Shown: in pieces, positions 15,634 to 25,500 of the stretch
Position numbering within the stretch: the stretch's first letter is position 1
Layout: every line of letters begins with the position of its first letter
NCBI GenBank assembly: GCA_002862085.1
Contig: PKCK01000007.1
Coordinates: 1 to 55,409, forward strand
DNA length: 55,409 nucleotides
Reading direction: 5' to 3'
Origin: Planctomycetota bacterium
Lineage (GTDB): Bacteria > Planctomycetota > UBA1135 > GCA-002686595
Notes under the pieces: generated by a model
Told to the model about the DNA's origin: nothing
Database searches by the model: none
Seen by the model: only the letters and a program-made list of their open reading frames with translations
Translations under genes and position numbers: made by a program

Positions 15634-17271
15634 ATGGCAAGGACGGCAGTCGGAATCGACGTGGGCAGCTCGAGCGCGCTCGCGATCAAGGGCGCCTGGA
15701 AGGGCGGCACCTTCCACGTGAGCGGGTTCGCCGCGGGCCAGAACACTTCGGGTGACGTGGGCTCGGGCTGGGCATCGCTCGCGCCTGGCTTCAAGCTCAC
15801 CAACGCGCGCGTCGGCATCAGCGGCCGCGACGTGAACGTGCGCTACAGCCGCGTTCCGGAGGTGCCCGACTGGCAGCTCCGGAACCTGATGCGGTTCGAG
15901 GTGCAGGAGATCGGAGACCAGTCCGGCGCGGAGGTCGCGTCGGACTTCAACCTGCTCCCGCGGCCGCCCGAGGTGGCGGGGGAGGACGTGGTCCTGCTCG
16001 CGATGAGCCGCGAGTCACTGCTGGACGAGCACATCGACGGCCTGGCGGCGGCCGGGGGCACCATCGACGCCTTCTCGCCGAACTCGGTCGCCCTCTACAA
16101 CGCCTTCGTGCGCTACGGGGTCGTCCAGGACGACACGGTGCTGATCGCCAGCATCGGCGCCGAGAGCACCGACGTCGTCATCACGCGCGGCGCCGATCTC
16201 CTCTTCGCGAGGAACCTCTCGGGCGGATCGAAGCTGTTCGACGATGCCCTGGCCCAGCGCCTCGGCATGGGCGCGGCCGAGGCGGAGAGCGTCAAGATCG
16301 ACCACGTGGACCTCGCGCCCGGCGCGCGCCACGAGACCGCCAAGGGGGAGAAGGCCACGCGGTCCGTCCTCGGCGCGGCGGGGCAGATCACATCGCTCCT
16401 TCAGAGCACCGTGATGTTCTGCAAGAGTCAGGTGAAGCTCTCGGGGCTCAAGCTCGACCGCGTCCTGGTCTGCGGTGGCGGCGCGGCGGTCCAGGGGCTG
16501 CCCGAGTACCTCTCCGCGGGGATGGGCGTGCCGGTCGAGCGGTTCGACGCGTTCCGGGTCGTCGACACCAGCGGCCTCTCCCCGGAGGAGGCGGACCTGC
16601 TCTCGGAGAACGAGCTCGAGTCGGTCGTGGCCCTCGGGCTCGCGACCATGGCGTCGGACGACGAGGCCTATGGACTCGAGCTCCTGCCGGAGGCGGTCGC
16701 GAAGAAGCGCGCCTTCATGGGAGGCACGATCTGGCTCATCGCCGCGGCGGTGCTCGGGCTCGCCTTCCTCGGATACAAGGTCTCGGCCAAGTCCGCGAAG
16801 CTCGACAGCATCGAGAAGCGCGCGAAGAGCTTCGCGAGCGTCGCGGCGCGCGCGGAGCGCGTACACGAGCAGACCAAGGACCTCGTCGAGGAGAACGAGA
16901 CCCTCTCGGCGCGCGTGACGGAGCTGGCCGCGGTGGCGGGGGCTGGCGAGCAGGTCGCGAGGGTGTTCGATGCCCTCGACGACAACCTCCCGCGGGACTT
17001 CTGGGTGACCCGGGTGACCTCTGCGGTCGCCGTGGACGACGATCTGGGTATCGAGCGGGGCGCGGAGAAGCCGTTGCTGACGGTCAACGGCTCCGCGCGG
17101 CCCGGGACCCAGTCGCCGACGTCGCAGTTCCAGACCTTCGCCGCCGCGCTCCAGGAGGACCTGGACGGGGTGTCCTTGAACCCCTCCTTCGACCGGAACG
17201 CGTTCCGGATCGTGCTGACCCACTTCGCGCCGCCCGCGGCGGATTCGGACGACGAGGAGGGCGAGGAGTAA
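15634..17271 (+). CDS. pilM: PilM-PilN fusion protein, assembly platform of type IV pilus/type II secretion-like machine
   Basis: ATG 15634 gives 545 residues. Residues 1-~350 are an actin-like PilM (GspL-cytoplasmic-like) ATPase fold: VGIDVGSSSALAIK at the start, ASIGAESTDVVI and LSGGSKLFDDALAQRLGM in the middle, and VLVCGGGAAVQGLPEYL near 275. A single transmembrane helix follows at ~366-384, then a coiled coil (KLDSIEKRAKSFASVAARAERVHEQT) and a small periplasmic alpha/beta domain to the C-terminus. That is the layout of PilN. In most type IV pilus systems PilM and PilN are separate and interact through a short PilN tail; here they are joined, resembling a GspL-like architecture. The product should sit in the inner membrane. 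The next gene, 5 bp downstream, is PilO-like. Confidence 0.85.
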   Translation: MARTAVGIDVGSSSALAIKGAWKGGTFHVSGFAAGQNTSGDVGSGWASLAPGFKLTNARVGISGRDVNVRYSRVPEVPDWQLRNLMRFEVQEIGDQSGAEVASDFNLLPRPPEVAGEDVVLLAMSRESLLDEHIDGLAAAGGTIDAFSPNSVALYNAFVRYGVVQDDTVLIASIGAESTDVVITRGADLLFARNLSGGSKLFDDALAQRLGMGAAEAESVKIDHVDLAPGARHETAKGEKATRSVLGAAGQITSLLQSTVMFCKSQVKLSGLKLDRVLVCGGGAAVQGLPEYLSAGMGVPVERFDAFRVVDTSGLSPEEADLLSENELESVVALGLATMASDDEAYGLELLPEAVAKKRAFMGGTIWLIAAAVLGLAFLGYKVSAKSAKLDSIEKRAKSFASVAARAERVHEQTKDLVEENETLSARVTELAAVAGAGEQVARVFDALDDNLPRDFWVTRVTSAVAVDDDLGIERGAEKPLLTVNGSARPGTQSPTSQFQTFAAALQEDLDGVSLNPSFDRNAFRIVLTHFAPPAADSDDEEGEE

Positions 17272-17276
17272 GCGCC

Positions 17277-18089
17277 ATGGACCTCAACGAGATCTGGCAG
17301 GAGCACAAGCGCTTCATCGTGACCGTGGTCGCGGGCCTCCTGACCTTCTTCATCGCCAACTCCGTCGTGGACAGCCTCTACGACGGAGACATCAACAGGA
17401 GGCAGGGCACGATCCGCAAGAGCCGGCAGAAGCTGGCCAAGGACCTCTACACCCCGACCGATCGGGCGCTGGCCGAGGACGAGAACGAGCTGCTGACAGC
17501 GAGCTACGCCGAGATGGTCGAAGCGGTCGCCTTCCGGCCGCGGCCCGGCTTCATCGCCGACGGCTCGAGCGCGGTGAAGAACATCTACACGACGGCGGTC
17601 GAGCGGGTCCGTCAGCGCACGGCCGACCTGGCCAGCCGCAACCGCGCGATGCTGGTGGACGGCCTCGGGCTGGAGATGGTCCAGACGACCAACGTCGACG
17701 AGATCGAGCGCCACCTGCACGCCCTCGACATGCTCGAGCGCGCGCTCGTCCTCGCCCTCGACTCGGGCGTGCGCCGGGTGCGCCGGGTGGAGATCGACCT
17801 CGATCCCGCCTTCAAGTCCCGTCGCGGTCTCGGCGCGATCGAGCGCACGAAGGTGAGCATCGAGACGGTCTCGACGGCCGAGGCGGTGACTCGCTGGCTG
17901 GCCATGGCCGAGACGCCGCTGCCCGCGACGGGCGAGGGCGGTCCTGGCGAACTGATCCGGAGCCAGCCGCTCCCGATCCACGATCTCGAGCTGACCCGCG
18001 TGTCCGCCAAGGACGACGAGGTCCGCGCCAACATCACCTTCATGGTCGTGCGCGTCCACGACCTCGACACCGGCGAGGAGGTCGAGTGA
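17277..18089 (+). CDS. PilO-like inner-membrane protein
   Basis: The 270-residue product starts 5 bp after the PilM-PilN stop. It has a short cytoplasmic N-terminus, one membrane helix at ~12-32 (FIVTVVAGLLTFFIANSVV), a basic coiled-coil stretch (RRQGTIRKSRQKLAKDL) and a C-terminal alpha/beta domain with ELTRVSAKDDEVRANITFMVV at the end. This topology and its place after PilN fit PilO/GspM, which heterodimerises with PilN in the periplasm. Sequence similarity alone is weak, so the call leans on gene order. The stop overlaps the next ATG by one base. Confidence 0.7.
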   Translation: MDLNEIWQEHKRFIVTVVAGLLTFFIANSVVDSLYDGDINRRQGTIRKSRQKLAKDLYTPTDRALAEDENELLTASYAEMVEAVAFRPRPGFIADGSSAVKNIYTTAVERVRQRTADLASRNRAMLVDGLGLEMVQTTNVDEIERHLHALDMLERALVLALDSGVRRVRRVEIDLDPAFKSRRGLGAIERTKVSIETVSTAEAVTRWLAMAETPLPATGEGGPGELIRSQPLPIHDLELTRVSAKDDEVRANITFMVVRVHDLDTGEEVE

Positions 18090-20866
18090 TGAACGTCCGC
18101 AAGGAACCGATCGTCTTCGTGCTCGTGGCGGCGGCCCTCGGCTACCAGGGTCTCGCGCTCTACAAGGACTCCGGCACGGCGGGCCGGCCCCCCAGACCGA
18201 GGGCCCTCGACTACGAGAGCGTCGGGCTCGACGATCTCTCCCTCGTCCGGCCCGCGGCCGGGCGCGGGATCGACTTCGAGCGCAACCTGTTCGCCCCGCC
18301 CTCGGCGACGTCGCCGCTCCCGCCGCTGTCGCCCGAGCTCCCGCCTCTGGCCGCGCTCCCGGCCCTGGCTCCACCGACGGCCTTCGGTCCGCAGCCGCGC
18401 TGGTTCAGCGACCTGCTTCGCGAGCCTGCCTCGCCGGAGGCCGCGCGCCAGGTGCCAGGCCTCTTCGACCTGCGCGAGGCGCCCGTGGAGGTCGAGGGCG
18501 AGGTGCTCGAGATCGCCACGGGCGACGACGGCGCGGAGCTGCCCGACGACCCCGAGGCCCGCGCCGCGCGCATCGCCGGGCTGAAGCAGCAGTACGACTG
18601 GATCTACACGAACGGGTACCAGTTCGGACGCATCCTCAACGAGGACCGCTACCGGATCGACTTCTCGTCGGAGAACCCTCTCCAGTTCACCCCGGTCAAT
18701 CCGGCCACCGGCGTGCCGCTCTATCCGAAGCCCATCGAGTACGGGCCGGATCGCGTGCGAGAGTGGGGCCTCGTGGAGAGCCCGCTGACCGGGATCGAGC
18801 TCGGCTTCGCGGCCTTCGGCGATCCTCTGTCCTCGACGCGCTTCAACGACGCGATCCGCTTCGCCGAGGAGTGTCTGCGTCTGCGCAACGAGACGCCGCG
18901 CGCCCTCGAGGTCGCGGAGGAGCTGTTCCGCAGGGCCCAGGCCATCAACACCCAGGACGACGCCGGACCGAGGCTCGGCCTCGCCCGCTGCTACGAGCTG
19001 GGTTTCCGCCTCGAGGAGGCCTACCGGACCTACCAGTCCCTGCTCGACGACGGCTTCGACACGAGCGCCGTCGTCCACTCGCGTTTCGGCAGCCTCCTGG
19101 CGAAGCTGCGTCTCGACGGCGACGCGGAGGAGAGCTTCCGCGAGGGGCTCCGCGTGGAGCGCGCGAACTGGGAGGGGCGCTGGCGCTACGGCCGCTTCCT
19201 CATGGAGCGTGGCCGCGCGACCGAGGCGGTCGAGCACCTGACGATGGCCGTGCAGCGCGAGCCGAAGGGCGCCGAGGATCGCATCTGGCGCGTCCGGGTG
19301 CGCCTCGATCACGGCCGCGTGCTGCTCATGACCGGTGACGGCGACGGCGCGTTCCAGGCCTTCAACTCGGCGCTCACGGCGGACATCGCCAACGACCTCG
19401 GTCTCGCCGACGTGTGCCTGGCCGGCCTGCTCAGCGCGGCGCCCTACTCGGACGACCCGATGGCAGCGGCCATGGCGGAGATGGGGGCCGCGGCGGGCCT
19501 CCCCGGGGACGCAGCCGCTCCGGGCGCCGCCGCAGGGATCGGCGGCCAACAGGGCATCGCCGGAGGCGGCTTCGAGCTGCTCGTGGCGTCCGGTCTCTCC
19601 GCGATGGGACAGGGGGAGTTCGAGGCCGCGGCGCAGCTGCTGCAGTCGGCCGTGGACGCGGACCCCTTCCGCTCGGTCGTGCCGCTCCGGGCACTGAGCC
19701 GCCTCGCGGAGGTCTCCGGCAACCCCGAGGACGCGCTGGCCTTCGCCGATCGCGCCCTCGAGGCCCGGCCCCTCGATCCCTGGACCCTCTACCAGCAGGG
19801 CCGTCTCGCGGAGGCCGCCTCCGACGAGCCGCGCGCGCGGGAGGCCTACCAGGCGGCTCTCGATCAGGAGCTCGACTTCGTGGCCGCCCTCGAGCGCATG
19901 GCTGTCCTGACGAACGCGTCCGAGGAGTACGCCGCAGCGGAGCGCTACTACGAGCGCGCCGTGAGCCTCGAGCCCGAGAACGCCGAGCTCTGGTCGCGCC
20001 GAGGATGGAACGCCCTCTCGGCGCTGGATCTCGCGCTGGCCCGGACCTGCTTCGAGCGCGCTCGCGGGCTCAGCGCGGGGCTCGGCACGGCGCGCGCCGG
20101 TCTGGCGTGGTGGCACTACGCGTCCGGCGACCCCGCAGAGGCGTTGACCCTCTTCGGGGAGATCGTCGACGACAGTCGAGCGACGGCGGGCTCCGATCCC
20201 CTGGCGCTCTTCGCGGGCGACCAGTCCGCTCGGATCCAGGACCACGGCTCGAAGGAGGTCTTCCGCGACCGCTTCGACCGTCAGGACGGCGCCCCCCAGA
20301 ACGGATGGACCGTGCAGATGGGCGTGGGGCCCGAGGTGGTCCTGCGCGACGGCGCGATCCACATCGCCGGTCAGCACGACCGCGGGGGGCGGAGCCGCGC
20401 CTACCGCGCGCTGCCCCCCGACCGCTTCATCGCCTTCTCGTGCCTGGTCACCGTGGGCCCCGAGGCGAAGGGCACCCGCTCGGGGGTCTTCATCGCGTCG
20501 GAGCGCACCTCGAGCAACGGGGTGGACGACATCCGCTCGGAGGTCGTCCTCTCGCGCAACCGTGACGGACAGCTCGAGGTCCGGGTCCAGCGCAACGCGA
20601 CGGACGACGAGGCGGCCTTCGCACGCGTACCCGGCCCGGAGTGGCCGATCGGGGAGCCGATCCGCGTCTCCATCGAGAAGACCGGCGAGGATCTCGAGTC
20701 GCGCTACACGCTCTACGTCGACGGCGAGCCGGTGGCCGACGGCCTCGAGGTGAGCGGCATGAGTGCCTCGCGCCAGAACGTGCGCTTCGGCGCCTTCGTC
20801 GAGGGCGAGCCTGGCCGCCGCGCCGACCTGACCGTCGACGACGTCCGCGTCGTGAGGAGGAAATGA
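18089..20866 (+). CDS. Membrane-anchored TPR protein with C-terminal LamG/DUF1080-like domain
   Basis: ATG 18089 (a GTG three bases earlier is an alternative) gives ~925 residues. A single membrane helix (about 7-25) anchors it, followed by a proline-rich linker containing FERNLFAPP. GspC/PilP-like proteins also have such a linker with an 'NLF' motif after the anchor. Residues ~230-700 contain many TPR-like helices (EVAEELFRRAQAINTQDDA; YAAAERYYERAVSLEPENAE) interrupted by an Ala/Gly/Met-rich segment near 460-500. From ~722 to the end is a beta-sandwich domain (NGWTVQMG, FIAFSCLVTVGP, RYTLYVDGEPV) like LamG or DUF1080. Probably a periplasmic scaffold; a GspC/PilP-equivalent role is inference. 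It ends by overlapping the next start. Confidence 0.75.
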   Translation: MNVRKEPIVFVLVAAALGYQGLALYKDSGTAGRPPRPRALDYESVGLDDLSLVRPAAGRGIDFERNLFAPPSATSPLPPLSPELPPLAALPALAPPTAFGPQPRWFSDLLREPASPEAARQVPGLFDLREAPVEVEGEVLEIATGDDGAELPDDPEARAARIAGLKQQYDWIYTNGYQFGRILNEDRYRIDFSSENPLQFTPVNPATGVPLYPKPIEYGPDRVREWGLVESPLTGIELGFAAFGDPLSSTRFNDAIRFAEECLRLRNETPRALEVAEELFRRAQAINTQDDAGPRLGLARCYELGFRLEEAYRTYQSLLDDGFDTSAVVHSRFGSLLAKLRLDGDAEESFREGLRVERANWEGRWRYGRFLMERGRATEAVEHLTMAVQREPKGAEDRIWRVRVRLDHGRVLLMTGDGDGAFQAFNSALTADIANDLGLADVCLAGLLSAAPYSDDPMAAAMAEMGAAAGLPGDAAAPGAAAGIGGQQGIAGGGFELLVASGLSAMGQGEFEAAAQLLQSAVDADPFRSVVPLRALSRLAEVSGNPEDALAFADRALEARPLDPWTLYQQGRLAEAASDEPRAREAYQAALDQELDFVAALERMAVLTNASEEYAAAERYYERAVSLEPENAELWSRRGWNALSALDLALARTCFERARGLSAGLGTARAGLAWWHYASGDPAEALTLFGEIVDDSRATAGSDPLALFAGDQSARIQDHGSKEVFRDRFDRQDGAPQNGWTVQMGVGPEVVLRDGAIHIAGQHDRGGRSRAYRALPPDRFIAFSCLVTVGPEAKGTRSGVFIASERTSSNGVDDIRSEVVLSRNRDGQLEVRVQRNATDDEAAFARVPGPEWPIGEPIRVSIEKTGEDLESRYTLYVDGEPVADGLEVSGMSASRQNVRFGAFVEGEPGRRADLTVDDVRVVRRK

Positions 20867-21504
20867 TGTCCCACCGCCCGAACTCCCGCGCCGGCTTCAC
20901 CCTGGTGGAGCTGCTCGCGGTCATCCTGATCCTGTCGATCCTGCTGGCTGTGCTCGTACCGAACCTCTTCAGCAGCAGCGAGGCCGTGGCGGCGAGCAAC
21001 ACGCGCGCGTTCCTCGGCCAGCTGGCCGCCGAGGTCGACTCCTTCGAGCGTGAAACGGGGGACTTCCCGCCGTCGCGCTTCACCAAGGAGCTCGATCCGC
21101 GCCCGTCGGAGACCAACATGGGCATCGAGATGATGGTCATCTCGATCATGCCGGCGGACGAGTCCTACCGCGCCAACGCGAGCTACGACGACCGGCTGGT
21201 CAACACCGACGGCGACGACACGAAGCGCAGCCTGACCCGCTTCACGAGCGCGGAGGTCTTCGAGCTCAAGGACAGCTGGGACAACCCGATCGCCTACCTC
21301 CACCGCCGTGACTACCAGCGGGGCGGCGAGTACATGGCCTTCGTCGCGGACGAGGAGGAGTGGGTCGAGCAGCGCGTCACGGCTTTGATCAACACCCAGA
21401 CCGGGGATCCTTACCGGCCGGACAAGTTCCAGCTCATCTCGGCCGGCTCGGACGGGATCTTCGGGACCGAGGACGACATCACGAACTTCGACCGGAGCGA
21501 ATGA
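20863..21504 (+). CDS. gspG: Major pseudopilin, GspG-like
   Basis: The 213-residue product is preceded by a good ribosome site (GAGGAGGAAATGATG); ATG 20863 and 20866 are both possible. It has a type III prepilin signal: basic leader, cleavage expected between Gly11 and Phe12, Glu at mature position 5 and the hydrophobic run FTLVELLAVILILSILLAVL. The C-terminal domain ends with SAGSDGIFGTEDDITNFD, a calcium-loop-like ending typical of GspG major pseudopilins (usual mature length ~135; this is longer). Processing by a PilD-type prepilin peptidase is expected; none is encoded here. It would be the main subunit of the pseudopilus shaft. Confidence 0.9.
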   Translation: MMSHRPNSRAGFTLVELLAVILILSILLAVLVPNLFSSSEAVAASNTRAFLGQLAAEVDSFERETGDFPPSRFTKELDPRPSETNMGIEMMVISIMPADESYRANASYDDRLVNTDGDDTKRSLTRFTSAEVFELKDSWDNPIAYLHRRDYQRGGEYMAFVADEEEWVEQRVTALINTQTGDPYRPDKFQLISAGSDGIFGTEDDITNFDRSE

Positions 21505-22547
21505 CCCTGGCGCGGACGAGGCTGACGCGCCGCCCGTCGGGGGAGGGACCCCGGGGCGGCTTCACGATCATGGAGCTCATGGTCGTGATGCTCATCATGG
21601 GCCTCGTGCTGGGCGCCGGCATCGGCGCCTTCGCGTCCTTCGACCCCGGCTCGAGCTCGGCGCGTGGTCTCGTGGCCAACGCGCTCCGCCAGGCGCGGAA
21701 CGAGGCCGTCGCCCACCGCGCTCCCGCGCGCGTCGCCTTCGACCCACTGACCGGATCGATACGAAGCGAGGGTTACCGCGTCGTCGGGACCTGGCGCTTC
21801 GAGGAGGAGTCCCTCCCCGGCGCCGGAGGCGTGGACGGGTTCCCGGACGGCTTCCCCGGCACGATCCTCTCGGACGACGGGTTCATCGGTCGGGCGCTGG
21901 ATCTCGACCTCGGAGGCAGGGGGGCGAAGGTCTCCTTCGATCTGACCGAGGACCCCGCCTTCGCGGTCCGCCGCGGCTTCCGGCTGGCCATGGCCCTGCG
22001 ACCGCTGGAGGTCGAGGAAGCGCGCATCGCGGATCTCGGCGGCGTCGTGCTCGTGGACGCGCGCGCCGATGGATCCGTGGAGGTCGGGGTCGTGACCCGG
22101 CGAGTGGACGAGCTCGGCCGCTCGCGCGCGGGCGAGCGCCTGGTCCTGCGGACGCGGCCCGGTGTGCTGGAGCCGGAGCGCTGGGTCCAGCTCGAGGTGC
22201 GCTACGACCGCCAGCGGCTCGTGGCGCTGGCGAACGGCGTCCCCGTGGCCGAGCGCGGCGAGACTCGCGAGCTCTGGCGGCTCTCCAGCGCCTTCGTCCT
22301 CGGCGGCGGCCGGTCGCGCTTCTCCGGACGCGTCGACGACGTGGTCCTCTCCACCGCGACGACCTCGGTGGAGACGAAGCTGCCGCCGACCGTCCAGTTC
22401 GCGGCGCCGGGTCCGTTCGAGGTCCGCTTCGACGAAGGGGGGCGCCTCGATCCGGTGATTCACGCCGGTCCGGTCGAGATCGCGCTCGAGTTCGACGACG
22501 GGGGCAGCGCCCTCCTCGAGGTGCTTCGCATGGGGACCGTCGAATGA
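21501..22547 (+). CDS. Minor pseudopilin (GspH-like) with LamG/concanavalin-like domain
   Basis: The 348-residue product starts at ATG 21501, overlapping the previous stop by four bases. The prepilin signal is PRGG followed by FTIMELMVVMLIMGLVLG: cleavage after Gly20, Glu at mature +5. Residues ~45-75 (SARGLVANALRQARNEAVAHRAPARVAF) resemble the GspH/FimT helix-to-sheet junction. Residues ~90-300 form an inserted beta-sandwich with LamG-type features: FIGRALDLDLGG, FRLAMALRPLE, WVQLEVRYDRQRLVALANGVPV and SGRVDDVVLS. Ordinary GspH/FimT are ~170-200 residues, so about half is added. Likely a tip-proximal minor pseudopilin; sugar or ligand binding is inference. Confidence 0.85.
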   Translation: MTLARTRLTRRPSGEGPRGGFTIMELMVVMLIMGLVLGAGIGAFASFDPGSSSARGLVANALRQARNEAVAHRAPARVAFDPLTGSIRSEGYRVVGTWRFEEESLPGAGGVDGFPDGFPGTILSDDGFIGRALDLDLGGRGAKVSFDLTEDPAFAVRRGFRLAMALRPLEVEEARIADLGGVVLVDARADGSVEVGVVTRRVDELGRSRAGERLVLRTRPGVLEPERWVQLEVRYDRQRLVALANGVPVAERGETRELWRLSSAFVLGGGRSRFSGRVDDVVLSTATTSVETKLPPTVQFAAPGPFEVRFDEGGRLDPVIHAGPVEIALEFDDGGSALLEVLRMGTVE

Positions 22548-25500
22548 AGCGCGGCGCGACCATCGCCAGGGACGGCTTCGTCCTGCTCGCCGTGCTGTTC
22601 GTGCTCCTCGCGCTGTTCGCGCTGAGCGCGCCGTTCCTCGCCACCGCGCGGAACGCGGACGCCGCGAGCCAGCACGCCTCCGATCGTGTTCAGCTGGGGC
22701 TCGCCCTCGACGGCGCGGCGCGCCGCGGCCGGTCCGGGCTCCAGGCGACCCACCCCGCGATCGACGAGACGCCCTACTACGACGGGCTCGACGAGCTCGA
22801 CGTCGACGTGGCGGCCTCGGAGGGGTACCCCGACCCCCACGACGCGGAAGGGGTCGCCTGGGACGCCGAGGCGGTGGACCTCTCCGCTCGCATCGATCTC
22901 GGGTCCGCGAGCCCGCAGGTCCTCGCGAACCTCCTGTCCAGGGTGGCTCGGCTGAGCTTTCCGATGCAGGCCGGCGACGCGGCCCTCCGCGTCAATCGCC
23001 CCGACCGCTTCGACGACGGCGGCGTGGTCATCGTCGACGGCGAGCTGATCAAGGTCGGTGGGCTCGACGACGAGCGCAACCTGAAGACGTCGAGCCGCGG
23101 CATCGGCGCGAGTCAGGACGACGACGGGAAGTGGTCGACGACGGGGCCCTCGCCCCCCCGGGGCCACGGGGTCGGCGCGTACGTCTTCGACCAGCGCACC
23201 TTCGCGCCCGCGATCTGGCGGACCCTCTCGGTGGACGGCTCCCCACAGGTCTTCGACGCGGTCGAGGAGATCAGGGCCTCCGCGGATTTCTCGATGTCGG
23301 GTGGCTTCTCGGAGTCCGATCTGCGCGCGCTGCGTCGCACGACCCAGACCGCGGCGAGCGCCGCTGCGGGCCCGCGCTGGCAGCGCCCGACGCGGCTCGT
23401 CAGCCCGATACGCGCCGGTGAGTCCTTCTCGATCTTCGTGGTCCAGGGCCGCTGGATGGCGCCGGGCTCCACGGTGCGGATCACGGACGGGGTGAACACC
23501 GAGCTGCGAGTCGTGATCCAGCGCAGCCAGGACGGCCGCGTCTTCCTCGACCGCGTTCTCGACAACGACTACGCCGCCTTCGAGTCCGAGGTCTCCGTGC
23601 TCGTGCGCCGGCCGGTCAACGTCAACAGCGCGTCGGCCGACGTCCTGACCGCGCTCTTCGCGAACCTCGGTCTGGCGGACCAGAACCATCGGATCTCGGT
23701 GAGCGAGGCGACGGAGCTGGCGGCTCTCTGCGTCGCGTCGCGTCCCTTCACGGGCTTCAAGGACTTCCTGGAGCGGCTCGTCCTGCCGGCCGGCGGGATC
23801 GACGCCCTGCCCCAGGGTGGTCAGGTCTCGCCCGAGTCCTTCGGCGTGGGCGGGGCGGTCCTCGACGACCCGCGTGACTCCGTCGCGCTCTACATCAACG
23901 CCCTCAACGCCAACGACGCGCGCCTCGCCTTCTCGACGATGCCGCTGTGCTTCACCTCGGACGGGCTGTTCGAGCTGGAGCTGCGGGCGGCGGTCAACGG
24001 CAGCAGCGGGTACGAGCGCACCAGCGGCGTGCGGACCGACACGATGATCGTCGCGCCCGCGCGTGGCGATCTCTTCCAGCTCTTCACGCGCCAGGAGGAC
24101 TTCGACCGCGCTCTGCGCCTGGACCGCGGCGCTCCGTACTGGCTCACCGGGCCGCAGCCCACGGGGCGCTACGACGGGGGCGTGCAGCCGCCCTCCCGGA
24201 CGATCCCGCACCTGGGGACGATTCGGGGCCAGCGCTACGTCCCGGGCATCGACGAGCCCGTGCTGGATGCGGACGGCAACCCCGTCCCCGCCGACCGGGT
24301 CTTCGCGGGCCAGTCGAGCCAGGACTTCTGTCAGCTCGATCCGGTGCGGCTGGGCGCGACTCAGCGGACCCAGGGCCGGATCTTCCACTTCGACCAGGAG
24401 AGCCGTTCCCTCGAGGGGCGCTTCCTTCCCGACCAGGCCATCGTGCGCGACCCGACCGACGGCGTCGTGCGCTGGGCCGACCCCACGGCCGGCGTGGCCC
24501 AGCCGCTGTCGATCTCCATGTGGGTCCGCCCGGAGACGGCGGGGGACGGCACCCTCGCGAGCCTCGGCTCGTCCGGGCCCGACTCGGACCGCGTCGTGCT
24601 CGGGATGACCGGCGGCAATCTCGTGGTGCGCGTGTTCGACGGGATGGGGGACCACCGCGACACCGCCTTCCAGGAAGTGGCGGAGGTGCGCTTCCCGATG
24701 GCGCCGGCCCAGGGCGTACCGGGGCTCCCGGTCAACACCTGGAGCCACGTCTCCCTCGACGTGCGCGGCAACCGACCCGATCAGATGACCCTGCTGGTCG
24801 ACGGGAACGCGACCGGCGTGGAGACCCTCGGGATGACCTCCCTGACCGCGGGGGTCGGCTCGGGCACCTCGACCATCCCCGTGGAGTCCACCGAGGGCTT
24901 CCCGGACCCCTGCGTGCTGCGCATCGGCTCCGAGCTGATCGAGGCGACGATCGCCGGCCCGCGGGCCTTCCAGGCCCTGCACCAGACGAGCGGAGGGAAC
25001 ACCGGCTTCGGTGGTCGCCTCGCGCGCGTGCGGTTCGACGTCGAAGGGTCCGACGAAGCCGTGCCTCTCGCCGGCGCAGCGGCCGGCATCACGGGCTCCT
25101 ACCAGCCGGGAACGCCGGTCGTCCACTACGGCTACTCGCTCCCTCTGGTGGAGGGCGTCCCCGCGGGCGGAGCGGAGCTCCCCGGTGAGCTCGGCCCCTT
25201 CCGCGTCGCGCGCGTCCTCGGGCGGCCCAACGACAACTCGCTCGAGCCGATCCAGAGCACGAACGGGACCTTCATCATCCAGCTGGGCCGGGGCTGGTCC
25301 TCCACGCAGCTCGGCGAGCTCGAGCTGCAGCTGGCGGACAACCCCGAGGCGGATCCCGCCGGGCAGGAGGTCATGCCGGCCTTCAACCCGAACGGCGGCT
25401 ACGCGCTCCTCTCCGGACCCGGCGGCCTCACCAACCAGGGCCAGCAGCTCAACAATCCCACCGGGGACGTCGTCGGCGGCGCGGAGATCATCCGGTACTC

